DNA of 25,406 nt from positions 1-25,406 of the forward strand of contig JAXDAY010000032.1 of NCBI GenBank assembly GCA_034679345.1. The letters are read 5' to 3'. The position numbers and the translations under genes are program-made. Within the stretch, counting starts at the first letter, position 1. The number at the start of each line of letters is the position of its first letter. The notes beneath the pieces are model-generated. The model saw only the letters and a list, made by a program, of their open reading frames with translations. It made no database searches and was not told the origin of the DNA. Below are positions 6,165-14,249 of the stretch, piece by piece. The stretch is from JAXDAY01 sp034679345 (GTDB lineage: Bacteria > Eisenbacteria > RBG-16-71-46 > CAIMUX01 > VGJL01).

Positions 6165-7864
6165 GCCTTACGGAACGCTCGTTACGATCGCTGCGGCGGA
6201 TCGACGCCGCGATGGGGGTGTGCGCCCTCGTCGCCTTCGTCGCCCTCATGCTGGAGTACGGGTTCGATCTCCGAGGCCCCGAATGGCGAGAGTGGCTCCA
6301 CCTGGTTGATCTCGCCTGCGTCCTCGTATTCGCCGCCTTGCAGACGACGAAGCTCCTCGTCGTCGAGCATCCTCGCGCCTACCTGTCCACGCACCGGATC
6401 GACTTCACGCTGCTCTTCGTGGTTGCGGTCCAGGCTGCCATCCATATCGGATTGCGCGGCACCGCGGAGTACCGGTACCTCGCGCGGCACGGCTCGGAGA
6501 ACCTCCTCTGGGCCTTCTACATCGGGGTGATCCAGGTCTACTTCCTGCTGATCGTCGTCGCCCGCTCCCATCTCGTGCACCGGTTTCTCATCTCCATGCG
6601 GTTGAGACCGACGCAGATGCTCGTCACATCCTTCGCGCTCCTGGTGCTCGCGGGGACCCTCCTTCTTATCCTGCCCGGAGCAAGCCGCAATGGGGAATCG
6701 ATCGGCATCGTCGATGCCCTCTTCACGTCGACCTCGGCCGTGTGCGTGACCGGTCTCACCGTCCGCGATCCGGGGACGCAGCTCTCCGCGCTCGGCTGGG
6801 GGGCGCTCCTGCTTTTGATGCAGGCGGGCGGACTCGGCATGCTCACCATCACCGGTTCGACCGCCGTCCTCGCGGGTCGCAGATTCGACTCGAGGGAGGA
6901 GACATCGATCGCCAAGGCGATGGGGATCGACGAAGCCGGCAGGATGCGCGCGATCACGCTTCAGATCGTCACGACGGCACTGGTGATCGAGTCCGTGGGT
7001 GCGGCGATTCTCTATCGTCTCTGGGACGATGCGATTCCCGATCCCCTGGTGCGGGGCTTCTACTCCATCTTTCACGGCGTGTCGGCCTTCTGCAACGCCG
7101 GGTTCGCGCTGTTTCCGGACGGCGCCTCGCTCACGGGCTTCTCCGGTGACGCCGGCATTCTCGTCATCACGGCTCTCCTCATCATCGCGGGTGGTATCGG
7201 TTTCGGGGTTCTCGCGGAGATGGGCCGTGTCGTCCGGGGCCTGCTCCTGCGGACGCCGCGGCGGCTCTCGCGCGGCGCGCGATCTGCGATCCTCTCGGCC
7301 TCATCGCTCGTCGTCCTCGGGGCGATCCTCTTTCATCTTCTCGAAGGGGTCGATCCGTGGGGGGCGTTCTTCCAGTCGGTGACCCTGCGGACCGCCGGAT
7401 TCAATTCAATCGATCTCAACGGGCTGGGCATCGCCGCGGTCAGCTTCAGCATCATCTGGATGCTCATCGGGGGAGCGCCGGGAGGAACGGCCGGAGGAGT
7501 CAAGACGGCGACCGTGACGGTCCTCTTCTCGGCTCTCTCTCGGAGAACCGGCGATACGGCTGCGGTCCGGCACGCTCTTCGAGCGCTTGGATCGTTCGTC
7601 GCAGCCTACTGCGTGTCCACGCTATTGCTCGCCCTGATCGAAGGCACGTTCAACCGGCAAATCGCCTTCGAGGCGGCTTCCGCGCTCGGGACGGTCGGTC
7701 TCTCCATGGGAGCGACGGCGCAGCTCGGCCTCGCCGGAAAGCTCCTCGTCTGCGTGACAATGTTCGCAGGGCGCGTGGGACCGTTCGTCCTCGTCGTCTC
7801 CATGCTGTCGCGCGGGGATGCGCGGATCGACGACGCTCCTGGCCGAGCGCTCCTGGGGGGGTGA
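6161..7864 (+). CDS. KtrB/TrkH-family potassium uptake channel subunit
   Basis: 567 residues from GTG 6161, which overlaps the preceding TGA as GTGA behind GGGAGG (6152-6157). The spacing is tight, so a downstream start near ATG 6212 remains possible. Four pore-loop motifs form the K+ filter: SAVCVTGL (192-199), CNAGF (311-315), RTAGFNS (410-416) and GTVGLSMG (510-517). The intramembrane gating loop APGGTAGGVKT (439-449) is typical of KtrB. An N-terminal extension of about 145 residues adds roughly four extra membrane helices before the core. These subunits normally need an NAD/ATP-binding RCK partner (KtrA/TrkA), and none is encoded in this window. The position after the MscS gene points to osmotic and ion homeostasis. 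Confidence 0.93.
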   Translation: MSLTERSLRSLRRIDAAMGVCALVAFVALMLEYGFDLRGPEWREWLHLVDLACVLVFAALQTTKLLVVEHPRAYLSTHRIDFTLLFVVAVQAAIHIGLRGTAEYRYLARHGSENLLWAFYIGVIQVYFLLIVVARSHLVHRFLISMRLRPTQMLVTSFALLVLAGTLLLILPGASRNGESIGIVDALFTSTSAVCVTGLTVRDPGTQLSALGWGALLLLMQAGGLGMLTITGSTAVLAGRRFDSREETSIAKAMGIDEAGRMRAITLQIVTTALVIESVGAAILYRLWDDAIPDPLVRGFYSIFHGVSAFCNAGFALFPDGASLTGFSGDAGILVITALLIIAGGIGFGVLAEMGRVVRGLLLRTPRRLSRGARSAILSASSLVVLGAILFHLLEGVDPWGAFFQSVTLRTAGFNSIDLNGLGIAAVSFSIIWMLIGGAPGGTAGGVKTATVTVLFSALSRRTGDTAAVRHALRALGSFVAAYCVSTLLLALIEGTFNRQIAFEAASALGTVGLSMGATAQLGLAGKLLVCVTMFAGRVGPFVLVVSMLSRGDARIDDAPGRALLGG

Positions 7865-7869
7865 GGCGC

Positions 7870-8895
7870 ATGGAGCGATTCGCGCCGGGGAGCCGATTCC
7901 TCCTGCTTCAGTTGAAGAGGGTCGGTGACGTCCTGCTCTGCACTCCCGTGATCCGGGCGATCCGCGAGGCCCGGCCGGAGGCGCGGATCGCATTCCTCAC
8001 AGAGGAGCACAACGCCGAGGTGCTGCTCGGCAATCCGCGGATCGACGAGCTGATCCCCATCGCGTCCGCGATGGCGGTCTCCGATTGGCTTGCGCTGCGG
8101 CATCGGCTCAAGACCGAGAAGCCCGGGATCGTGATCGACTTCTCCGGCACGCCGCGGAGCTGCCTCATCGCCGCCCTTTCCGGCGCTCCCGTGCGGGTGG
8201 GATTTCGGGTCCGGCTCCCTCGGCGGCTGATCTATAACATCGTCGAGGTGCCCGATCGATCGAAGTACACCGTCGACCGGCGGCTCGATCTCGTTCGGGC
8301 GATCGGCATCCCGGATCGCGGCTTCGCGACGGAGCTCTACCTCGATGCGCGCGATCGGCGGGAGGCCGACCGGCTCCTGCGGGCGGCGGGGTTCGTCGAG
8401 GGGCAACCGATCCTCGCTGTCGCCCCGACCTCTCGCAAGGATGCCAAGAGATGGACCGCGGAAGGTTTCGCGAGCGTCGCCATGAGCGCGTGTGAGGATC
8501 TGGGCGCGGAGATCCTCCTCCTTGCGGGCGCGGGGGAAGAGGAGCAGGAAGAGGCCGTGCGCAGGATTCTGCCTCGGACGGTTCCGCGCCTGCCGGAAAT
8601 CCCGCGTCTGCGAGTCCTCGCGGCTCTGATCGAGCGATCGAACGCTCTTCTGGCCAACGACGGCGGGCCGAAGCACCTCGCCTCCGCGCTGGGTGTTCCC
8701 AGCGTCACGGTCTTCGTCTCGACGGCGATCTCCTCCTGGCATCCGCCCGGCGATCCAACCCAGATCGCCGTGGACGCGGAGGAGAATCTGAACGCGACGA
8801 TCCGCCGGGCGTTCGAGGGCTTGCGGCGCGTCTGGCGCGAGGGGATAGCGCCGGGCGCGCTCAGCGCGATCGAAGACCCTGAACGACTCCGCTGA
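7870..8895 (+). CDS. GT9-family glycosyltransferase (heptosyltransferase-like), copy 1
   Basis: 341 residues. GT9 enzymes transfer heptose or related sugars from nucleotide donors during lipopolysaccharide core assembly, on the cytoplasmic face. The N-terminal Rossmann half starts LLLQLKRVGDVLLCTPV, with the family GDVL..TP signature at 19-26. The C-terminal half has NDGGPKHLASALG, equivalent to the donor-binding NDSGPMHLA motif. ATG 7870 was chosen with the G-rich stretch at 7855-7866 as ribosome-binding site; GTG 7861, overlapping the transporter stop as GTGA, is an in-frame alternative. It is the last gene of the run that begins with archease. Its 3' end overlaps the convergent GT9 gene by 35 nt. 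Donor and acceptor cannot be assigned. Confidence 0.92.
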   Translation: MERFAPGSRFLLLQLKRVGDVLLCTPVIRAIREARPEARIAFLTEEHNAEVLLGNPRIDELIPIASAMAVSDWLALRHRLKTEKPGIVIDFSGTPRSCLIAALSGAPVRVGFRVRLPRRLIYNIVEVPDRSKYTVDRRLDLVRAIGIPDRGFATELYLDARDRREADRLLRAAGFVEGQPILAVAPTSRKDAKRWTAEGFASVAMSACEDLGAEILLLAGAGEEEQEEAVRRILPRTVPRLPEIPRLRVLAALIERSNALLANDGGPKHLASALGVPSVTVFVSTAISSWHPPGDPTQIAVDAEENLNATIRRAFEGLRRVWREGIAPGALSAIEDPERLR

Positions 8896-9973
8896 CGATC
8901 GCTTCCAGATCGGCCATCGGCAGACAGATCGGGTCCGGGCACGCGCGACGCCAGCAGGGGGAGCAATCGAGGGGCGTGACGACCTTGATCCCTCGGTCGA
9001 AGAAGTCGATCTCTTGGGTGCAGGAGACGTTGAACCAGCCGACCGTCCATTTGCCGAGGGCGATCGCGATGTGAAGCGCCCCGGAGTCGGGGCTCACCAC
9101 GACATCGCAGGCATGCAAGTAGAGGATCCCGCGGCGCAGCCCCTCGGTCGTCGGCGTCTCGACGACGGAGGGGGTGGCGGAGCGCGTGGCGATCCGGGCG
9201 TTGCGCTCCCTCTCCGGGGGGCCGCCAAGGAGAAGGACCCGCGCCTCCGGGACCCGCCGGCGGATGCGATCGATCAGATCGACGATCTGATCCTCCGTGA
9301 GGCTCTTTAAAGGATAGAGGTCGCTGCACCCCGTCTGGATCCCCACCGTCGGACCGGGTCCGAGCCCCCGGCGATAGGTTTCGACGAAGGATTCCTCCTC
9401 CGGCGCGAGGTGGATCTGGTAACCGTCGCGCTGGTATGGAAGGGCGAAGGCTTCGGCGAGGAGGTCCTGGCCCGTGCGACGATTGACGACGAACTTCAGG
9501 TGGTCGTCCACGCCGAGGCGGTAGAGGTGCTCCGCCTCGGGATTGAGGGGGATGATCGCCCCGCTGGGGGAGAGCCCGAAGCCCCGCTTCGACTTCGCCC
9601 GCGTCGTCGTCGCGAGCCCGCAGGAAGGACGGCCCTTGTCGGCATTCAGAAGCAGGTCGAACTCCATCGCCTGGATCGCGGCGAGCGTGCCGGGCTCGAA
9701 GCTCCAGACGCGATCGATCAAAGGGTTGTGCAGCAGGAGCGGGAGATGGCCCGGCAGTGTGAGCCAGGTCAGGAGCGCGTCCGGGTAGAGGCGACGAAGG
9801 GAGGGGAGCAGGCATGTCGTCATGAGGACGTCCCCCATCGCGTCGAGATTGATCAAGAGGATCGTCCGGTCGAAGGGCTGGGCTTCGGTGCACCCCTCGC
9901 AGACATAGCGGGGATAGCATGGGCGGTAACCGTTGAAGAGCCGGCAGGAGTAGTTGTAGCGAGACTCGCTCAT
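8861..9973 (-). CDS. GT9-family glycosyltransferase with N-terminal four-cysteine motif, copy 2
   Basis: 370 residues. A short N-terminal extension carries C10, C19, C25 and C28 (C-x8-C-x5-C-x2-C), resembling a small metal-binding knuckle. The GT9 fold then begins ILLINLDAMGDVLMTT. The donor-binding signature SPDSGALHIAIALG is at 294-307. A second cysteine cluster (C337, C340, C345, C350; DCSPC..RAC) matches the CSPC segment common near the end of GT9 enzymes. The ATG overlaps the stop of the GH38 gene as ATGA (9973-9970), so translation is coupled to it. It probably glycosylates an envelope glycan; the specific sugar is unknown. The convergent neighbour overlaps its last 35 nt. Confidence 0.9.
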   Translation of the reverse strand: MSESRYNYSCRLFNGYRPCYPRYVCEGCTEAQPFDRTILLINLDAMGDVLMTTCLLPSLRRLYPDALLTWLTLPGHLPLLLHNPLIDRVWSFEPGTLAAIQAMEFDLLLNADKGRPSCGLATTTRAKSKRGFGLSPSGAIIPLNPEAEHLYRLGVDDHLKFVVNRRTGQDLLAEAFALPYQRDGYQIHLAPEEESFVETYRRGLGPGPTVGIQTGCSDLYPLKSLTEDQIVDLIDRIRRRVPEARVLLLGGPPERERNARIATRSATPSVVETPTTEGLRRGILYLHACDVVVSPDSGALHIAIALGKWTVGWFNVSCTQEIDFFDRGIKVVTPLDCSPCWRRACPDPICLPMADLEAIVSGVVQGLRSR

Positions 9974-12900
9974 CGGTTCTCTCCGGCCGCGATACGGCGC
10001 CAGGTCGTGGAGAATGGCGCGGACGCGACGTCCGTCTCGCGTCCCAGGATCTCCCTCAGGAGGGCGCGGATCTCCCGGTCGCCCTCTGCGGGGATTGCGC
10101 AGATGAGGATCAGCCCGTCGCGGTCGAGATCCACGAAGGCGAGCTTCGCCGCCGGCCGCGGCGCCGCTCCGGGCAGGACTCGAGCGGGCATCGGGATACG
10201 CGCGGCCCAACCGAACCGCGCCGCCTCGACGCGGTCGCCGCGCAGGGCGGATGTCAGGGAGTATGACCAGCGCAGATCCCCTTCCTGGCTCGCGCGGAAG
10301 TTGGTCACCCAGTAGTTGTTCAAGACCCACGAGTAGAGGTGGGTCGACTCGGGCCGCCCGTCGCGCTCGTAGCGGCCCGTGTGGATGCCGCCGAGCTGCA
10401 TCAGCGGAGCCTCTTCGCTCACGAGCACGATCTGCGCGTCACGGCTCCGGATCGCCGCGTAGCTCTGAATCGTGTTCCAGTCGGAAGCCGTCCCGGGGAG
10501 CTGGTCGATCCCGGGAGCGATCTCGGCGCCCTGAGCCTCGAAGCGGATCGACCCGCCGGGCAGATCGAAGGGGAAGGCGACGTAGAGGCCTTCCGGGTCG
10601 GTCACGCCGAGCTTTCGCCCCTCGTAGACGATCTCGATCCGTTTCTCGGTCGCATAGAGCCGGACCTCGCAGCCGAGCCGATCGAATCCATCGATTTCCC
10701 CTGTGAGGAGCAGGCTCTCGTATACCGGGCCGGCCGCGCCTGGCTCGACCGCGAGCCCTCGCCAGGAGACGCGCGTGTGCCCGCCCAGCGTGAGCTTTTC
10801 CATGGAGGAGCGGTCCTCGAGGCGCTCATAGATCGCTTCGCCGAGCACGTGCGCGGATCGCGGATCGATCAGCTCGCGGCCGAGCTCCTTGTCGAGGAGC
10901 GAGACGATCCCTCTGCGGGCGGGATCGACGGCGAGCCGATACCAGTCGTTCTCGAGCACGGCCGAACCGCTTGAGCCTGCGCGTTCCGGGGCCGCCTCGG
11001 TCGATCTTCGAATGCGATAGGTGCGGAGTCCGAGGGGCGGGACGCTCGAAGCCCCGAGGGTCCAGTAACTTCCCTCCGCGCGGCTCGAGAGATGCTGGAT
11101 CGCGGCCGTACGTTTCTCCTCGTCCTCGAGAATCCACCCTCCGTCGCGCGGGAGGACCTGATGATCGGCGAAGAAGGTCACGGGTCCCGAGCGGCTCCAG
11201 TTGAGCGTGTTGAAGACCGTGATCGTGCCGGATGAGTCGGTCGCGAGGTAGGGATCGAGGATTCCGAAGGCTCCTTCCCGGAGAAGGCGGGATTGCATCG
11301 CCGCTTGCCAGGCGTAGGAGGCCTTCTCCAGCCACTGGATTTGGCTGTTCTCGGAGAGCGGATCGGTGATGCTCTCCGCGGCGCCGAAGGTGTGCTCGTC
11401 GTAGAAGATCAGCTGATCATCGACCGCCTCCGCCGCGGCGAGTAGCGATGCCGGCACCTCTGCGCCCAGGAGCTTCGCGATCGCGAGCAGGCCCAGGTTC
11501 GCCGTCTGGTCGGACTGGGCGCGGCGCGCGGCGGCCGTCTCCCGCATGGCGCTTCCGAATCCATCCGTCCACCAGTCGGGCCAGGCCGCGCGGATCGACG
11601 GAAGCTCGGAGCCGTGAGCCGCCTCGAGCGTCGCGAGGAAGCCGGCCATCGTCGAGGTCCGAAGACGGGGCCACTCGTAGATCTCGTTCCAGCGTCGGAT
11701 CGCCTCGCTGGCGAAAGTCGAGGGTGGAGCGTTGTCGGTGAAGTAACCGACGTGCTGGACGCCGATCTCATCGTGCGGGTAGCCGCCTTCCTCGAGGCCG
11801 CGCAGGTAAGCGAAGATCTGCGCTCCAAGTCGATCGAGGTCGTCTCCCAGAATCCCCCAGAAGTTCGCCGTCATGTAATGATCCGAGCGATAGGCGAGGA
11901 GCCTCTTGCCGGAGGGCGACTCCCACCAGAAGGCGGTCGGGACGTCGAAGGGCTTCAAGGCGCGGTGCGCGTTCTCGCCCATGGAGATGAAGCGGACTCC
12001 CATCTCCGCCAGCGGATCGAGAAGCGACCAGGCGAAGCCGTTCACGTCGTTCTGCATCGCCGTCTCGATAGGCAGACCCGCCTCGATCGCGGGATCGCAC
12101 CAGCGCAGCGCGCTCCGGAGCAACCGCTCGTCGGCGACCTCGCCCATGTTGAGAGGCATCGCCGTGAGCTCGATGCGTCCTTCCCGCACGCGGCGCGCGA
12201 GGCGCTCGACCTGCGCTCGCGGGCGGAGGCGCAGGTATTCCCGCACGGGCCAGGAGACCTCGCAGGTCCAGCGGAAACGCGCCTCCTCCGGGAGCGAGTC
12301 GGTCGCGTCGCAGTAGTCGATGGCGGTGTCGATATAACGCAGGTGCTCGGCGAGGATCTCCGTCTGAGGGCGCGTATAGCCGATGTCGGTGTGGGTGTGC
12401 TGGATGAGATCGATCGTCCAGCGGCGCACGGGCTCGAGACGGACCTCACGATGAGCGATGGACCCGGCAAATGAGATCTCGAGGTCGACAGCGGCGGGTT
12501 TCGTCACGGGCGGCAGCGCGAGGCGAAGGGTCGTGAATCCGAATGGCACCGTGCGAGAGAGCGGCTCGATTGTCTGGGCGCGCACGGTGAGCCCGGCGGA
12601 ATCGCCGAGACAAAGGATCGTCAGATCGATCGGCTGCCGCGCTCCGCCGGGCGTGCGTAGCAGGACGGGCTGCGGGGTGACGACGATTCCTTCGGTGAGA
12701 GGCTCCTCGAAGGTCATCACCCATGCCTGGCTCTGAGCCTTCTCGCCTGAGATGGAGAGCTCGAGCGGCTCGCCCTCGCGCAGCGCCTCGCCGGGTAGAT
12801 CGAGGATCATGAGGCCGAAGCGGTCGCCGTGGTGGTCGCGGAAGAGGCTTCGGAAGTGGAGTTGCGCGCCTTCGCTGCCCGCCGCAGCCCACTCCTCGCG

Positions 12901-13281
12901 ATCGGCGGAGCGGAAGTCGACGGCATCGATTCCGGAGATTCGCAGCGAGAAGGCGCGCTCGCCGAGATTGCACCCCACACCGGCGAGCCAGGCGAACCTC
13001 ACACGAGCGCTCGCGCCCGTGGCCCGCGCTTTCTCGGTGCGCCAGACGATCGGCTTCCACCCTTCGGTCGCCCGCGTGATGAGCGCCGGACGCGTCCCGG
13101 GCAAGGGAGAGTGGTAGTCGATCCGCTCGCCCGCGACGCTCTCCGCGTATCCCTGAATGACCAGCTCCTGGGTCGAACCCTCCGGACCGGGATGCTGCAC
13201 GATCGCACCGACCTTCCCAGCGGCGAAGCCGAGCGCCGCGATGACGATGAGGACCTTGAGCGGATGCGGGAGCCGTCTCAT
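9970..13281 (-). CDS. Secreted GH38-family alpha-mannosidase-like glycoside hydrolase
   Basis: 1103 residues. The N-terminus has a hydrophobic signal sequence (about 9-26). A beta-rich N-terminal region of about 280 residues precedes the GH38 catalytic domain, which opens with HTHTDIGYT (295-303); H295, H297 and D299 are the family zinc ligands. D412 in QNDVNGF is the likely catalytic nucleophile. Downstream are the helical region and large C-terminal beta-sandwich domains typical of alpha-mannosidases. GH38 enzymes hydrolyse alpha-mannosides, so a mannose-containing glycan is the natural guess, though family members vary. The unusual feature is tight coupling (ATGA) to a glycosyltransferase. 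A TATGAT -10 lies just upstream and there is no Shine-Dalgarno. Confidence 0.88.
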   Translation of the reverse strand: MRRLPHPLKVLIVIAALGFAAGKVGAIVQHPGPEGSTQELVIQGYAESVAGERIDYHSPLPGTRPALITRATEGWKPIVWRTEKARATGASARVRFAWLAGVGCNLGERAFSLRISGIDAVDFRSADREEWAAAGSEGAQLHFRSLFRDHHGDRFGLMILDLPGEALREGEPLELSISGEKAQSQAWVMTFEEPLTEGIVVTPQPVLLRTPGGARQPIDLTILCLGDSAGLTVRAQTIEPLSRTVPFGFTTLRLALPPVTKPAAVDLEISFAGSIAHREVRLEPVRRWTIDLIQHTHTDIGYTRPQTEILAEHLRYIDTAIDYCDATDSLPEEARFRWTCEVSWPVREYLRLRPRAQVERLARRVREGRIELTAMPLNMGEVADERLLRSALRWCDPAIEAGLPIETAMQNDVNGFAWSLLDPLAEMGVRFISMGENAHRALKPFDVPTAFWWESPSGKRLLAYRSDHYMTANFWGILGDDLDRLGAQIFAYLRGLEEGGYPHDEIGVQHVGYFTDNAPPSTFASEAIRRWNEIYEWPRLRTSTMAGFLATLEAAHGSELPSIRAAWPDWWTDGFGSAMRETAAARRAQSDQTANLGLLAIAKLLGAEVPASLLAAAEAVDDQLIFYDEHTFGAAESITDPLSENSQIQWLEKASYAWQAAMQSRLLREGAFGILDPYLATDSSGTITVFNTLNWSRSGPVTFFADHQVLPRDGGWILEDEEKRTAAIQHLSSRAEGSYWTLGASSVPPLGLRTYRIRRSTEAAPERAGSSGSAVLENDWYRLAVDPARRGIVSLLDKELGRELIDPRSAHVLGEAIYERLEDRSSMEKLTLGGHTRVSWRGLAVEPGAAGPVYESLLLTGEIDGFDRLGCEVRLYATEKRIEIVYEGRKLGVTDPEGLYVAFPFDLPGGSIRFEAQGAEIAPGIDQLPGTASDWNTIQSYAAIRSRDAQIVLVSEEAPLMQLGGIHTGRYERDGRPESTHLYSWVLNNYWVTNFRASQEGDLRWSYSLTSALRGDRVEAARFGWAARIPMPARVLPGAAPRPAAKLAFVDLDRDGLILICAIPAEGDREIRALLREILGRETDVASAPFSTTWRRIAAGENR

Positions 13282-13300
13282 AATCGGGGCCCATCATACA
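13282..13300 (-). promoter_or_regulatory. -10 element close to the GH38 start codon
   Basis: On the minus strand TATGAT (13298-13293) matches five of six -10 bases, with TG immediately before it. Eleven nt separate it from ATG 13281, giving a predicted leader of about 4-5 nt. The intervening bases (GGGCCCCGATT) contain no Shine-Dalgarno. The -35 position (about 13316-13321) is poor and lies inside a 19-nt inverted repeat. Confidence 0.45.
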
Positions 13301-13308
13301 GCAGAGCG

Positions 13309-13327
13309 CGCGGCCGATTCGACCGCG
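13309..13327. promoter_or_regulatory. 19-nt inverted repeat in the divergent GH38/phosphatase-family intergenic region
   Basis: CGCGGCCGA and TCGACCGCG flank a central T and match as an inverted repeat in 8 of 9 pairs. The site sits where the -35 box of the GH38 promoter should be, and 20 nt upstream of the divergent start at 13347. It is a good position for a shared operator. The GC-rich background makes chance repeats more likely, so confidence is moderate to low. Confidence 0.35.
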
Positions 13328-13346
13328 TGGGAGGGGGGGAGGATCG

Positions 13347-14243
13347 ATGAGACGCGGGATCTGGTCAGCGGCGATCGCGGCGATCGGGCTTTCTGGGCTC
13401 GGAGTCCTCTCGGCCGGGGCCGAGAGCATGGATGCGCCGCTTCCCATCCGGGTGATGAGTTTCAACATCCGCTACGCGGCGGCGCAGGACGGCGGCGATT
13501 CCTGGTCGAACCGGCGCGATGCCCTCCTTTCGACGATCCGCGAATTCGGCCCAGATCTCCTTGGCACCCAGGAATGCCTGAAGGAGCAGGGGGAGTGGCT
13601 GCTCGAGCGGCTTCCGGAGTACGGCTTCGTGGGTGTCGGACGCGAGGACGGTCGACAGGGCGGCGAGATGTGCGCCATCTTCTACAGGCGCGGGCGATTC
13701 GAGGAGGCCGCCTCGGGTCATTTCTGGCTGAGCGAAACGCCCGACTCCGTGGGCAGCAGAGGCTGGGACTGCGCGCTGCCGAGGATGGTCACCTGGGTCC
13801 AGTTGCGCGAGAGAGGGGATTCGCTATCGATGATCTGTCACTTCAACACCCACTTCGATCACGTGGGGGTGGAGGGGCGCAGACGCAGCGCGGAGCTTCT
13901 TCGCGCGCGCATTCTTCAGGTCGCCGGGGACCTGCCGGTTCTCGTCACGGGAGACTTCAACGCCCCGGCGGACACGACGGAGTCAGGGCCCTATCGAATC
14001 CTATGCGCCGGCGAGGAGCCGCGGCTCATCGACTGCTATCGAGCTCTTCATGCGACCTCGGAAGGGGAGGGCACCTACCACGCATTTCGCGGGGAGACCG
14101 AGGGCGCTCGGATCGACTGGATCCTGGTCGCGCCGGACCATCTCGATCGGGTGCTGGAGGCCTCGATCATTCGGACCAAGCGCGAGGGGCGCTGGCCCTC
14201 GGATCACTACCCCGTGACGTCGGAGATGCGGTTTCTCCACTGA
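13347..14243 (+). CDS. Exported endonuclease/exonuclease/phosphatase (EEP) family hydrolase
   Basis: 298 residues with a Sec signal peptide (about 1-25, ending AGA). The EEP fold is complete: N40 in MSFNIRY, metal-binding E76 in GTQECL, the catalytic H169 and D171 in NTHFDH, D203 and N205 in GDFNAP, and D286-H287 in SDHYPV. Family members are Mg-dependent phosphodiesterases or phosphatases acting on nucleic acids, inositol phosphates or sphingomyelin. This secreted form resembles the ones annotated only as EEP-family proteins, so the substrate is open. GGAGG at 13338-13342 precedes ATG 13347. It diverges from the GH38 gene across 65 nt and converges with the propeller gene, whose stop is only 6 nt away. 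Confidence 0.92.
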   Translation: MRRGIWSAAIAAIGLSGLGVLSAGAESMDAPLPIRVMSFNIRYAAAQDGGDSWSNRRDALLSTIREFGPDLLGTQECLKEQGEWLLERLPEYGFVGVGREDGRQGGEMCAIFYRRGRFEEAASGHFWLSETPDSVGSRGWDCALPRMVTWVQLRERGDSLSMICHFNTHFDHVGVEGRRRSAELLRARILQVAGDLPVLVTGDFNAPADTTESGPYRILCAGEEPRLIDCYRALHATSEGEGTYHAFRGETEGARIDWILVAPDHLDRVLEASIIRTKREGRWPSDHYPVTSEMRFLH

Positions 14244-14249
14244 GTCGCC

